Program-made: the position numbers and the translations under genes | Shown here: one piece after another, positions 7,114 through 18,607 of the stretch | Layout: each line of letters opens with the position of its first letter | How positions within the stretch are numbered: the first letter of the stretch is position 1 | NCBI GenBank assembly: GCA_026709325.1 | Contig: JAPOTF010000186.1 | Location: forward strand, 1-53,640 | DNA length: 53,640 bases | Direction: 5' to 3' | Source of the DNA: Roseovarius sp. | GTDB taxonomy: Bacteria > Pseudomonadota > Alphaproteobacteria > Rhodobacterales > Rhodobacteraceae | The notes under the pieces: model-generated | The model's input: the letters and a program-made list of their open reading frames with translations, nothing else | Databases searched by the model: none | Told to the model about the DNA's origin: nothing

Positions 7114-7890
7114 ATGGCATATGAGACAATCACGACCGCCATGGAAGATCATGTGGCCTTGATAACACTGAACAGGCCCGACGACCTTAACGCAATAAAC
7201 GATCAGATGCTAAGCGAGCTTGTGCACGCGCTTGAAGACGCCCAGAGGAATGACAAGGTGCGGTGCATTGTGCTCGCGGGCTCCGAAAAGGCATTTGCAG
7301 CCGGCGCCGACATAAAAATGATGAGCGTCAAAAGTTTTGTCGACGTCTTTTCGGGAGATCTCTTTACTCCGGAATCGGCGGCCATCATGAGGATTCGGAA
7401 ACCCGTCATTGCGGCGGTTTCGGGCTATGCGCTCGGGGGAGGATGCGAACTTGCGATGATGTGCGATTTTATAATCTGCTCGGACACGGCGAAATTCGGA
7501 CAGCCCGAGATCAATCTCGGCGTGATGGCGGGCATGGGCGGTTCGCAGCGTCTGACGAGACTGATTGGCAAGTCAAAGTCAATGGACATGAATCTCACCG
7601 GAAGGTTTATGGATGCGGCGGAAGCCGAGCGCTCGGGACTCGTGTCGCGCGTCGTGCCTGCCAAGAATTTGAAAAAGGAGGTAATGGAGGCCGCGAGAAA
7701 GATTTCGGAAAAGTCCATGATAAGCGTCATGGCCGTCAAGGAGGCGGTTAACCGCTCCTATGAAACTCCACTTGCCGAAGGTTTGCTGTTTGAGCGTCGC
7801 CTCTTCCACTCGCTGTTCGCAACGGAAGACCAGAAAGAGGGCATGGCGGCCTTCATGGAAAAGCGCCAGGCGCAGTTCCGCGACAAATGA
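7114..7890 (+). CDS. Enoyl-CoA hydratase
   Basis: 258 residues, crotonase superfamily; hydrates trans-2-enoyl-CoA in fatty-acid beta-oxidation. AGADIKMM near residue 70 and [13 protein letters not shown] near 105-117 form the oxyanion hole and bear one catalytic glutamate; [15 protein letters not shown] carries the second. Start chosen at [10 protein letters not shown], which matches family starts and follows a purine-rich stretch; an upstream in-frame ATG at 7057 only adds unconserved residues. It sits between fpg and rpsT, a recurrent position in alphaproteobacteria, and is probably transcribed from its own promoter at 7012-7040. Confidence 0.95.
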   Translation: MAYETITTAMEDHVALITLNRPDDLNAINDQMLSELVHALEDAQRNDKVRCIVLAGSEKAFAAGADIKMMSVKSFVDVFSGDLFTPESAAIMRIRKPVIAAVSGYALGGGCELAMMCDFIICSDTAKFGQPEINLGVMAGMGGSQRLTRLIGKSKSMDMNLTGRFMDAAEAERSGLVSRVVPAKNLKKEVMEAARKISEKSMISVMAVKEAVNRSYETPLAEGLLFERRLFHSLFATEDQKEGMAAFMEKRQAQFRDK

Positions 7891-8214
7891 GAAAAACGGC
7901 CTTGCCGGACCCGAAACTGGAAAAACTCAATTGCGCAATTCGGATAGGTTCGATTTTGTCCGCGCTCGAAGGGGCTTTTTCCGGATGAACGGAGCGTTTT
8001 GCCCGCGAACGGCGGTTTAAGGCGTGAAGAAATTGCAAAAAAGCGCTCGTTGGGGCGTTTTCGGCTTGCATTATTTAAATATCTGTATAATTGGCATGTT
8101 CCACATGCGCGTGCGGCCCGCTCAGGCCAGATGCTCCGGCTTCGGATATGCCGGTTCGGGTTTGCCGGCGTTATGGAAATGTTAACAGTAAGAACCCGAA
8201 AAGGTCCAAGCAAA
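7891..8214 (+). promoter_or_regulatory. Intergenic region with rpsT promoter candidate
   Basis: 324 bases without a gene. A TATAAT at 8086-8091 is a strong -10 candidate for rpsT with a 120-base leader; the best -35-like word (TTGCAT, 8066-8071) is too close, so the promoter is only partly convincing. Nothing else is recognised. Confidence 0.35.
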
Positions 8215-8478
8215 ATGGCAAACTCGCCACAATCCAAAAAGCGCGCCCGCCAGAATGAGCGACGCATGGCCGTGAACAGAGCAAGACGCTCCCGAATCCG
8301 AACCTTTTTAAGAAAAGTGGAAGAGGCCATATCCTCCGGCGACCGGGAAAAGGCGCATGCGGCCCTGACCAGGGCGCAACCTGAACTCATGCGCGGCGTG
8401 TCAAAGGGCATTTTTCACAAAAACACCGCCGCCCGTAAAATGTCGCGACTTTCGGCGCGCGTAAAGGCCCTCACGTGA
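8215..8478 (+). CDS. rpsT: 30S ribosomal protein S20
   Basis: 87 residues, the family's normal length. Binds 16S rRNA early in 30S assembly. Begins [17 protein letters not shown], the conserved basic N-terminus, and contains [16 protein letters not shown] near the C-terminus. The start at 8215 is fixed by the family; the longer upstream frame is not conserved. It precedes dnaA as in many alphaproteobacteria and ends in a strong terminator 25 bases downstream. Confidence 0.97.
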   Translation: MANSPQSKKRARQNERRMAVNRARRSRIRTFLRKVEEAISSGDREKAHAALTRAQPELMRGVSKGIFHKNTAARKMSRLSARVKALT

Positions 8479-8503
8479 ATTGCATCACGTAACATGTTGT
8501 TTG

Positions 8504-8536
8504 AAAAAAGGCATCGGGGAAACCGATGCCTTTTTT
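8504..8536. terminator. Strong intrinsic terminator after rpsT
   Basis: AAAAAAGGCATCGG (8504-8517) pairs with CCGATGCCTTTTTT (8523-8536) around a 5-base loop. The A-run and T-run make it usable in both directions. Confidence 0.93.
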
Positions 8537-8924
8537 CATTCCGCGCCTCTTTTGCCGCCGCCGATTCGTTTTTCCAATTCCCATTGTCAAGCTAAAAGAA
8601 ATGTTGAATGAAGGCGTCATGCGGTGTTACTTTCCCATGGTGATTCAGCTAGGGGGGACAGGTTGAGGGCATAAGATCGCATGGAACGCGGCGTCAGCCC
8701 TTGAAAGCCATTTTCTTTAATTGGAAACCCTGTTCTGCATGGATGCGCGAACATGCAAATGCCGCAATGCGGATTTCGTGGGAAATTCGCATTTGCCCTT
8801 CGCATGTGCCCTATGACATGGGCATGGCGCTCCGACCAATTGTTTTCCCCTGGTTGCGGTGGTGGACGGGGGCTGTTTTAGGCTTCGCTTTTGGAAAATT
8901 TTTTAAAACGGGTACGAAAACATC
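8537..8924 (+). other. dnaA upstream region without recognisable DnaA boxes
   Basis: 388 bases without a convincing gene. I looked for TTATCCACA-type words on both strands and saw none, so there is no sign of a DnaA-dependent origin here. Apart from the palindrome at 8755-8796 only an AT-rich run (about 8894-8908) stands out. Confidence 0.5.
8755..8796 (+). promoter_or_regulatory. Hairpin with alternative pairings upstream of dnaA
   Basis: AATGCGGATTTC (8766-8777) can pair with GAAATTCGCATT (8782-8793) over 12 bp with one wobble and a 4-base loop. A competing stem pairs GCAAATGC (8755-8762) with GCATTTGC (8789-8796); the two share bases and exclude each other. It lies 130 bases before dnaA with no T-run after it. 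It may be a leader regulatory structure or a protein-binding palindrome; no function is shown. Confidence 0.45.
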
Positions 8925-10289
8925 ATGACAAGTGACCAATGGGAAAAAGTGAAGCTGGAGATAATGAACGACACAAGCCGCGCCAATTTCAAAAACTGGA
9001 TAGAACCGCTTAAATTCCGGGAAGTGGAGGAAGATGTCGCGATTTTCAATGTTTCGACATCGTTTCTGGGTGAGTATGTATCCAATAATTTTGGCGATCT
9101 CATTCTCCGAAAAATCAAGGGTTTCGAGCCGAAGCTGAAGAGGATCAACTTCAAGGTGGTGTCGAATGTCTGGGAGGAGCATTCGGAAAAGACGTCAAAA
9201 TCGGATGTCTCGGCCGAGGCGCCATCCCATAAGACGCAAAAGGCAAGACCCGTATCCAATCCGCTTGATGAAAGCTTTACCTTTGATAGATTTGTTGTCG
9301 GCAAGCCGAATGAACTGGCATATGCCGCGGCAAGGCGCGTGTCTGAAGGCGGTCCCGCCATTTTCAACCCGCTTTTTCTCTATGGTGGGGTAGGTCTGGG
9401 AAAGACGCATCTCATGCATGCAATCGCATGGGAACTGATATCGAGAAAAGAGGACCGCAATGTGGTCTATCTTTCGGCCGAGCAATTCATGTACAGATTT
9501 GTTCAGGCTCTGCGCGGCGACAGCGTCATGGATTTCAAGGAGACTTTCCGCTCCGTGGATGTTCTGATGGTGGATGACGTCCAGTTCATTGCCGGCAAGG
9601 ACAGCACGCAGGATGAATTCTTCTACACATTCAATTCGCTGGTGGCAAACAGCAAGCAGATCATAATCTCGGCGGACAGGGATCCGGGCGAAATTGAAAA
9701 CCTTGAAGACCGAATAAAGTCCCGTCTGCAATACGGGCTCGTCGTTGACTTGCATCCAACCGATTTCGAGTTGAGACTGGGCATTTTGCAATCAAAGGCG
9801 GATCAGAAGGCGGCGGAGTATCCAAACGTGAGGATTGCCGATGGCGTGTTTGAATTCATGGCTCACAGGATTTCGACGAACGTTCGCGTTCTGGAAGGCG
9901 CGCTTACAAGACTCTACGCTTTTGCCTCCCTTGTGGGTCGCGAAGTCAACCTCGATCTTGCAAAGGACTGCCTGGCAGACATATTGCGCCGGTCGGAACG
10001 AAAAATATCCATTGAAGAAATCCAGCGTCTGGTGGTCGATTACTACAACATAAGCATTTCCAATCTGATCGGCCCGAGCAGAGAGCGAATTTACGCGCGT
10101 CCGCGACAGATCGCGATGTATCTGTGCAAACAGCTTACCAGTCGATCAATGCCGGAGATTGGGCGCAGATTTGGCGGGCGCGACCATACGACGGTTCTGC
10201 ATGGCGTGAGAAGAATCGAGGCGCTTCGCATCAATGACGCGCAAGTCGCCGAAGATCTCGAAATCCTTCGCCGCTCGCTTGAGGGATGA
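8925..10289 (+). CDS. dnaA: Chromosomal replication initiator DnaA
   Basis: 454 residues, AAA+ initiator that opens the origin. Domain I (W-x-NFKNWIEPL) is at 1-85, a short linker to about 110, then the AAA+ domain with FDRFVVGKPNELAYAA, Walker A GGVGLGKTH near 153-161 and Walker B VLMVDDVQFIAGK. C-terminal domain IV carries the DnaA-box-binding signature GGRDHTTVLHGVRRI. Start ATG at 8925 matches the usual N-terminus. First gene of the dnaA-dnaN-recF cluster. Confidence 0.98.
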   Translation: MTSDQWEKVKLEIMNDTSRANFKNWIEPLKFREVEEDVAIFNVSTSFLGEYVSNNFGDLILRKIKGFEPKLKRINFKVVSNVWEEHSEKTSKSDVSAEAPSHKTQKARPVSNPLDESFTFDRFVVGKPNELAYAAARRVSEGGPAIFNPLFLYGGVGLGKTHLMHAIAWELISRKEDRNVVYLSAEQFMYRFVQALRGDSVMDFKETFRSVDVLMVDDVQFIAGKDSTQDEFFYTFNSLVANSKQIIISADRDPGEIENLEDRIKSRLQYGLVVDLHPTDFELRLGILQSKADQKAAEYPNVRIADGVFEFMAHRISTNVRVLEGALTRLYAFASLVGREVNLDLAKDCLADILRRSERKISIEEIQRLVVDYYNISISNLIGPSRERIYARPRQIAMYLCKQLTSRSMPEIGRRFGGRDHTTVLHGVRRIEALRINDAQVAEDLEILRRSLEG

Positions 10290-10451
10290 TTTGCGCAATC
10301 GGCCTCCGGGAGTGCCGTGCCGGCCGCAAGTGGGGCCGGGTTTTGCGGCATCCGGCCGAGGCGGCAAACAAAGTGCTTGTGCGCTTGCGGAAATTTGCTA
10401 CCTTGCGGCTTCCAAAGAATTTTTTGCATTCGCAACTGGAGGGCAAAAGGC

Positions 10452-11570
10452 ATGAAAATCAACATTGAAAAAGACGCGCTTCTAAAGGCCTTGCAGCAAA
10501 TCCAGAGTGTGGTTGACAGCAGGGCCACAATACCCGTTTTGGAAAATGTCCTCATAGAGACCGATGGCGACAATGTCATGCTGCGCGCCACCGATCTTGA
10601 TCTTGAGGTTATAAACAGGGTGGCGGCCATGATAGAGGTGGCGGGTGCGACAACCGTTTCCGCCAAAACGCTTCTTGAGATCACCAGGAAACTGCCGCCG
10701 GGATCGCTTGTGACATTGAGTACGGATGATGTTTCCGGCAGGCTGGAGGTTGTTGCCGGCAGGTCAAACTTTAAGCTGGCCACTTTGCCAAAGGAGGATT
10801 TTCCTGAAATCGCCACATCCGAATTCACCGCCGAATTCGAAGCCTCCGCGGCGGATTTGAACCATGTGTTCGGCAAGTCGCAGTTTGCCATTTCAAACGA
10901 GGAAACACGCTATTATCTAAATGGCGTCTTCCTTCATGCGTCAGATACGGATTATGGAAAAGTGCTGCGCTGCGTTGCAACTGACGGGCATAGGCTGGCC
11001 CGGATTGATGTCGAGCTGCCCGATGGGGCCGAGGACATTCCGGGCGTGATAGTGCCCCGCAAAACGGTGACTGAACTGTTGCGGGTGGTTGAAAACACCG
11101 AGCAAAAAATCAAAGTTTACATTTCCGAGACAAAAATACGTTTTGTGTCCGAAAACATCATATTGACCTCCAAGGTGATTGACGGGAATTTTCCGGACTA
11201 CAACCGCGTCATACCCGTCCAAAACAATCGTCGGATGGAGGTGAATCAAGGCGAGCTTTACAATGCCGTTGACAGGGTCTCATCGATAAGCTCGGATCGT
11301 TCAAGTGCGGTAAAGTTCTCGGTTGGCAATGATGCCCTTTTCCTGTCTGTAAACGCTCTGGAAAAGGGAATGGCCGAGGAAACGGTGCAGGTTTCCTATT
11401 CCGACGAGCCAATTGAAATTGGTTTCAACTGGAAATACATACTTGAGATTGTCAAACAGATAGATCGCGACAATGTTGTGTTTTTGTTCAACACCTCGGC
11501 CAACCCCGCATTGCTGCAAGAGGGGAATGACAAATCTTCCCTGTATGTTGTCATGCCCATGCGGTACTAG
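10452..11570 (+). CDS. dnaN: DNA polymerase III sliding clamp (beta subunit)
   Basis: 372 residues, three repeated clamp domains, normal length. Forms the ring that tethers polymerase III to DNA. Typical segments: VVDSRATIPVLENVLIE, VTLSTDDVSGRLEVVAGRS, YYLNGVFLH, VATDGHRLA and the C-terminal YVVMPMRY. The start at 10452 (MKINIEKDALLKAL) follows GGAGGGCAAAAGG, a good ribosome-binding context; the frame extends upstream but is not conserved there. Lies 162 bases after dnaA. Confidence 0.98.
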   Translation: MKINIEKDALLKALQQIQSVVDSRATIPVLENVLIETDGDNVMLRATDLDLEVINRVAAMIEVAGATTVSAKTLLEITRKLPPGSLVTLSTDDVSGRLEVVAGRSNFKLATLPKEDFPEIATSEFTAEFEASAADLNHVFGKSQFAISNEETRYYLNGVFLHASDTDYGKVLRCVATDGHRLARIDVELPDGAEDIPGVIVPRKTVTELLRVVENTEQKIKVYISETKIRFVSENIILTSKVIDGNFPDYNRVIPVQNNRRMEVNQGELYNAVDRVSSISSDRSSAVKFSVGNDALFLSVNALEKGMAEETVQVSYSDEPIEIGFNWKYILEIVKQIDRDNVVFLFNTSANPALLQEGNDKSSLYVVMPMRY

Positions 11571-11623
11571 ATCCGAACCCCGTTGCTTGCGGCCAGCGGG
11601 ATGAAAGCCGCGCGCGGGGAATA

Positions 11624-12760
11624 ATGCCGATGGAAAGGCCGGACGGGGCCGTGATGGACGGGTTGCATGTTTCACGCCTCGCACTGTCGCATTTTCGTTC
11701 TCACCGCTCCCTGCAAATTTCGCTGGATTCGCGTCCTGTCGCCATTCATGGCCGCAATGGAGCGGGAAAGACAAACATTTTGGAGGCCTTGTCGCTTTTG
11801 TCTCCGGGCCGCGGTTTTCGGCGGGCGAAAGTCCGGGACATGGCGAACAACGACGCCGGCGCGGGCTGGAAGGTGCATGCAGCGATTCGGTCCGGGGGTC
11901 AGATGCATGAAACCGAGTTCTCGTCTGATGACGGTCAGGCAAGGCAATTAAAGATAAACGGAAAAACCGCGCCGCAAGGCGATCTGGCGGAAATCGCTCG
12001 CGTCTTGTGGCTCATACCGGCCATGGACAGGCTCTGGATGGAAGGCGCCGAAGGCCGGAGGCGCTATCTTGACCGAATGGCGCTGGGCCTTGTCCCGGCG
12101 CATGCCTCGGTTTCCATTGCATATGAAAAGGCGATGCGTGACCGAAACCGATTGTTGAGAGAACGGGTATCCGATGGCCGCTGGTATGGCGCTTTGGAAC
12201 GGGTAATGGCAAAGGCGGGTGTCGCAATCCATTCCAACCGCCTGACGACACTCAAAACGCTCAATCTGGTTCAGTCCGTTGCGGATACCGCGTTTCCCTC
12301 GGCGAAACTTGAACTCGCCATGCCCGCAGGCAGCATGCCCGTTCTTGAAGAGGATTTTCTTGCGATGCTTGAAAGTGGCCGCGGAAGGGATCTTGCGGCT
12401 GGCCGATCTCTGCTGGGTCCGCATCGCGCGGACCTTCGCGCATTCTACACGGCCAAGGGCATGCCCGCAGCGCATTGCTCCACAGGCGAGCAGAAGGCGT
12501 TGCTGATTTCTTTAATTCTCGCGAATGCCCGCGCCATAGCGGAGAATTTCGGATCACCTCCCATATTGCTGCTTGACGAGGTTTCCGCCCATCTCGACTC
12601 CCATCGCCGCACCGCACTTCAGTCCGAGATAGACAGGCTTGGCGCACAGGCATGGATGACTGGAACGAGCATGGAGCTTTTTGATTTCATGGGGGATTCC
12701 GCGCAGCATATTGCCGTGACTGAAAGGGATGGCATATCCGCGATTGAAGTTCGCCCATGA
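11624..12760 (+). CDS. recF: DNA replication and repair protein RecF
   Basis: 378 residues, SMC-like ATPase acting with RecO and RecR in gap repair. The N-terminal Walker A motif is GRNGAGKTNILEALSLLSPG; HRADL and CSTGEQKALLISLIL (ABC signature) and the Walker B LLLDEVSAHLD follow. Two starts are possible: ATG at 11624 has GCGGGGA upstream; ATG at 11654 begins MDGLHVSRLAL, which looks like the family N-terminus. I keep the first because of the ribosome-binding site. The 3' end overlaps the next start by four bases. Confidence 0.95.
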   Translation: MPMERPDGAVMDGLHVSRLALSHFRSHRSLQISLDSRPVAIHGRNGAGKTNILEALSLLSPGRGFRRAKVRDMANNDAGAGWKVHAAIRSGGQMHETEFSSDDGQARQLKINGKTAPQGDLAEIARVLWLIPAMDRLWMEGAEGRRRYLDRMALGLVPAHASVSIAYEKAMRDRNRLLRERVSDGRWYGALERVMAKAGVAIHSNRLTTLKTLNLVQSVADTAFPSAKLELAMPAGSMPVLEEDFLAMLESGRGRDLAAGRSLLGPHRADLRAFYTAKGMPAAHCSTGEQKALLISLILANARAIAENFGSPPILLLDEVSAHLDSHRRTALQSEIDRLGAQAWMTGTSMELFDFMGDSAQHIAVTERDGISAIEVRP

Positions 12761-13377
12761 CACTTGCCGCATTTGAATTATGGATTTACGCAGGTGCATT
12801 GCTCGCGCTGTTTTTAACTCCCGGACCTGTATGGCTGGCGCTGATGGCTCGTGGCATGTCAGGCGGATTTCATGCCGCCTGGCCACTGGCGATTGGAGTG
12901 GCGGTGGGCGACATTATATGGCCGTTGCTGGCTATTCTCGGGGTGGCATGGGTGGTGTCGGAATTTGAGCAAATAACCATGATTCTCCGAATCGTCGCCG
13001 TGGGAATGTTCGTCGCGATGGGAGGCTTGCTAATTGTTCATTCCGGCAGGGCCATTGCTCGCGACAGTCGTTTGACCAGACCGGGCATGTTGCCGGGGTT
13101 TCTTGCCGGGCTTGCGGCGATTCTCGGCAATCCCAAGGCCATCCTCTTTTACATGGGCGTGCTGCCGGGTTTTTTCGACCTCGCCCGGGTGACCGAGACG
13201 GACATTGCCGTCATTGTGTTCCTTTCCTTCATTGTGCCTTTGACGGGCAACATACTGGTATCGCTGCTCGTGGGGCGTTTAAGCGGAATGCTGACTTCAC
13301 CGGGCGCGCTCCAAAAGGTAAACGTCATATCGGGCGCTGCCCTTGTCGTGGTTGGTCTCGTAATTGCCATGACCTGA
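12757..13377 (+). CDS. LysE/RhtB-family amino-acid exporter
   Basis: 206 residues, about six membrane segments. N-terminal ALFLTPGPVWLALMARGMSGG resembles the conserved LysE/RhtB start (TPGPN with W replacing N), and GNPKAILFYMGVLPGFF is the family's second signature. Members export amino acids or small metabolites; the substrate cannot be assigned. Its ATG overlaps the recF stop (ATGA), so it is translationally coupled to recF. Confidence 0.88.
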   Translation: MTLAAFELWIYAGALLALFLTPGPVWLALMARGMSGGFHAAWPLAIGVAVGDIIWPLLAILGVAWVVSEFEQITMILRIVAVGMFVAMGGLLIVHSGRAIARDSRLTRPGMLPGFLAGLAAILGNPKAILFYMGVLPGFFDLARVTETDIAVIVFLSFIVPLTGNILVSLLVGRLSGMLTSPGALQKVNVISGAALVVVGLVIAMT

Positions 13378-13526
13378 ACATTCTCGCTGCGGGATAACGA
13401 CCGCATTCGGGCGAGGAGCGTTTCACTCTTCGAAATTTGCCGGTGCCGCATGTTTTCAGCGGAGGGAAAGTCGGGTCGCTCATTCATGGAGCGCATTGAA
13501 TGTTTGAGAAAAACGGCCCTTGACGC

Positions 13527-13555
13527 GTGACATTTTCAATCAGGCGGCATATAGT
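13527..13555 (+). promoter_or_regulatory. Promoter for gyrB
   Basis: GTGACA (13527-13532), a 17-base spacer, TATAGT (13550-13555), 30 bases before the gyrB ATG, which is preceded by AAAAAAGGAAAA. Confidence 0.6.
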
Positions 13556-13557
13556 GA

Positions 13558-16002
<2,445 letters not shown>

Positions 16003-16075
16003 GAGATTTGCCGAAGTGAGACGAGCTTCGAAAAAAGACCGCGTCCGGTTGCGGCATATCGGGGGCGCAGTCTGA

Positions 16076-18607
16076 ATGTGGAGCAGTCTGCACTCTCGGC
16101 ATCCCGTTTCGGGTGCCGTAAGATGGTTGAGCCCGCAATTGATGGCCGAGGTTTCGCTGGCTCCAAAATCTAGGGAACCGGACTGGCATTCGGCCATCTC
16201 CATCCCGGAGGCGCCATGGGCGAAGAGCTTTGAGGCAATGCCCGATCAGGCAACTGCCGTCGTGAAGGATGGATTTGCCGCTCTGGTATGCGCCACGAGG
16301 GACGCAAATCTCAAATCAATCTGTCTGGATGACCTTCCCGAGGGAAGAGCGCGAGCGCATCTGCGGGGCCTGATTGATCTTGGAGACCATCTTGACGCTC
16401 TGCCGCGCGATCTTGCCATCGCGAGGCATGTGATTGAAAATGGCGCAATACTGGAGAACATGCCGGTATGCAAAGCTCCGCTTGGGTTTGATTGCGCTCT
16501 TGAAAACGCCATTCATGACAGGTTGAAGAAGGATTTCGGCGAGGTGGAGGGGTTGCCGGCAATGCCGGCTCAATGTGAATCGGACAGATTGCTGGGACAT
16601 GTTCAAAGAAACCTGCTTGGCGATGCGTTGCCTGCCGCAGTGGACGAATCTCTTCGCGTGTTTGGAATCCGCGATGCCTCATCGCAGGCCGAAATGGCCG
16701 CCGCAATGGCTAGAGGTTATCTTGAGAAGGGTGCCGATCTTTCGGATATTGCAATTGCCGTTCCCGATAATGGAGTGACGTTCGAACTTGTGGCCGCGGC
16801 ATTTGAAAAGGCGGCAATTCCTCTGAATTGCCGGCCGGAAAACGGAGCCAGGGATACCGGGCGGGAGTTTTTGCGGCTGCTTCTTCAAATCCTGCGCCCG
16901 TCGCCTCCCCCGATGGCGCTGGCCGCGTTCTGCCTTTCCGAATTAATGCCATGGGACGCTTCGGAAGGCCGCGAAATGGCGCGGAGAATTATGAAATACG
17001 GCAGTTTAAACGATCTGCCGGAATGGCTGAAAGATGCCGCCGGTCGGAAGCCGGAAAGCAACGGGGCGGTAATGGGGATTGCCTCATCCCTGTTCGGCCG
17101 CATTCCCGGACTGAAGCCGCTGTTTCCAAAAATCGCCGCCCGGTGTTCAAAAAACCCCGAGGCGTCCGCCGACTGGAACGAATTGCTCAAATCGGTTTCG
17201 CCTCGGCCGAACGAGAATGTTCCCGGGATGATGCATGCGGATGCAGTGGGGCTTTGGTTCTCTAAAAACGAGCCGCTGAAACCGGTCCGGCATCTAATTG
17301 TGGCGGGGTTTTCCGGAAACGCCTATCCGCGAACTCCCGGATTGAACCCGCTGTTTCTGGAGAGCGAGCTAAATCAGATATCTCAACGGCTGGGTCTGAA
17401 AATGCCCGCGAGGCGGGATTTTCTTCAACGTGAACTGGAAAGGTTTCAGCGCCAGATCGGAGCGGCATCCGGGACTCTTGACCTGCTTGTGCCACGAAGG
17501 GAATTGAACGGCGATTTCATGCATCCGTCCCCCGCCCTCGCGCTTGTTCTAAGATGCGCCGGCAGACTGCAAGCCCCCGACGAGTTCATATGCGAAATTA
17601 CGCGGGACAACATTGATCGCTGGCCCTGCGCGCGCGAAAAAAAGAGGCGCGCCGGACATGTCGCCCCGATACTGCCTAAGGCCGGGGTGATCAAAACGGG
17701 CCGAAACCTGCTGCATCTTCGAATGGACGCCGACAATCGTACAAGGCCCCAGTCCCCGAGCAGACTGGAGCACATGATGCTAAGCCCCGTTGTCTGGACA
17801 ATGCGGGAATCAAATGCCGAACCTCGCGAGTGGCATCCGCGCGGCCTTGACATTTTAACCCAGGGCAGTCTTTTTCACGCCTTTCTTGAAAACATGTTTC
17901 CGGCCAGGCAACCCGTGCCGGATGAAGACCGCATTAAAGCCGAATTTCAAAATGCGTTCAATGCGGCCCTGAGGACGGAGGCGCCGTTTCTTTCCGATCC
18001 CCTGTGGAACGTCGAACGCGAAAGTCTCGAGTCCGAGGCCAGGCAAATTGCCCTGGACTGGCGCCTGCGGCTGCGGGAATTGAATGCAACGGTAATCGCC
18101 ACGGAAAAAAGGCTGAAGGGGACGGTTTTTGGCATTGGCCTTTCGGGCATTGCCGATTCAATTCTCGCCCTGCCGGACGGAATCCGTCTTGTTGTGGATT
18201 TCAAAACGGCGAGCTCTTCTAACAGAAAAGCCCGCATGGAAGCCGGCTGGGACCTGCAGGTCGCGCTATACAGGGAAATGATTGAAAATCCGAAAGACTC
18301 CGAATCGGTTTCATCCGCCTCCGGAGGGAATGTGGGGATTGCCTATCACCTGTTGCGTGACGGGATAACTCTGGCAAGCGGACCTGGGAGCGAAAGGCCG
18401 GCTTTGGACAAGGTGCCCGGAGACATTTCACATGAAGCCATGAAAGAGCTGCGGAAGACCATCGGGGAACTGGCCAAAGGCAAAATAAGGCTCAACGGGA
18501 AAAGCGACATCAAACGGTATAAGGATGCCAAAATCGAACCCCACGAACTGAACAGGGACAGGCTGGCGCTGGCTTTCATGATCGATGACGCCGCAAGGCG
18601 GGAATAA
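16076..18607 (+). CDS. addB: Double-strand break repair protein AddB
   Basis: 843 residues, matching the AddB subunit of the AddAB helicase-nuclease, the alphaproteobacterial counterpart of RecBCD. The N-terminal two thirds is a degenerate helicase-like region without a clear Walker A lysine. The C-terminal fifth is a RecB-type PD-(D/E)XK nuclease: GLSGIADS and then VVDFKTAS at about residues 688-712. The identification rests on this and on the directly adjacent addA (stop TAA immediately followed by the addA ATG). It starts only 73 bases after gyrB. Shorter than many AddB proteins (about 1,000 residues); the N-terminus could start upstream but no better start is visible. Confidence 0.85.
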   Translation: MWSSLHSRHPVSGAVRWLSPQLMAEVSLAPKSREPDWHSAISIPEAPWAKSFEAMPDQATAVVKDGFAALVCATRDANLKSICLDDLPEGRARAHLRGLIDLGDHLDALPRDLAIARHVIENGAILENMPVCKAPLGFDCALENAIHDRLKKDFGEVEGLPAMPAQCESDRLLGHVQRNLLGDALPAAVDESLRVFGIRDASSQAEMAAAMARGYLEKGADLSDIAIAVPDNGVTFELVAAAFEKAAIPLNCRPENGARDTGREFLRLLLQILRPSPPPMALAAFCLSELMPWDASEGREMARRIMKYGSLNDLPEWLKDAAGRKPESNGAVMGIASSLFGRIPGLKPLFPKIAARCSKNPEASADWNELLKSVSPRPNENVPGMMHADAVGLWFSKNEPLKPVRHLIVAGFSGNAYPRTPGLNPLFLESELNQISQRLGLKMPARRDFLQRELERFQRQIGAASGTLDLLVPRRELNGDFMHPSPALALVLRCAGRLQAPDEFICEITRDNIDRWPCAREKKRRAGHVAPILPKAGVIKTGRNLLHLRMDADNRTRPQSPSRLEHMMLSPVVWTMRESNAEPREWHPRGLDILTQGSLFHAFLENMFPARQPVPDEDRIKAEFQNAFNAALRTEAPFLSDPLWNVERESLESEARQIALDWRLRLRELNATVIATEKRLKGTVFGIGLSGIADSILALPDGIRLVVDFKTASSSNRKARMEAGWDLQVALYREMIENPKDSESVSSASGGNVGIAYHLLRDGITLASGPGSERPALDKVPGDISHEAMKELRKTIGELAKGKIRLNGKSDIKRYKDAKIEPHELNRDRLALAFMIDDAARRE

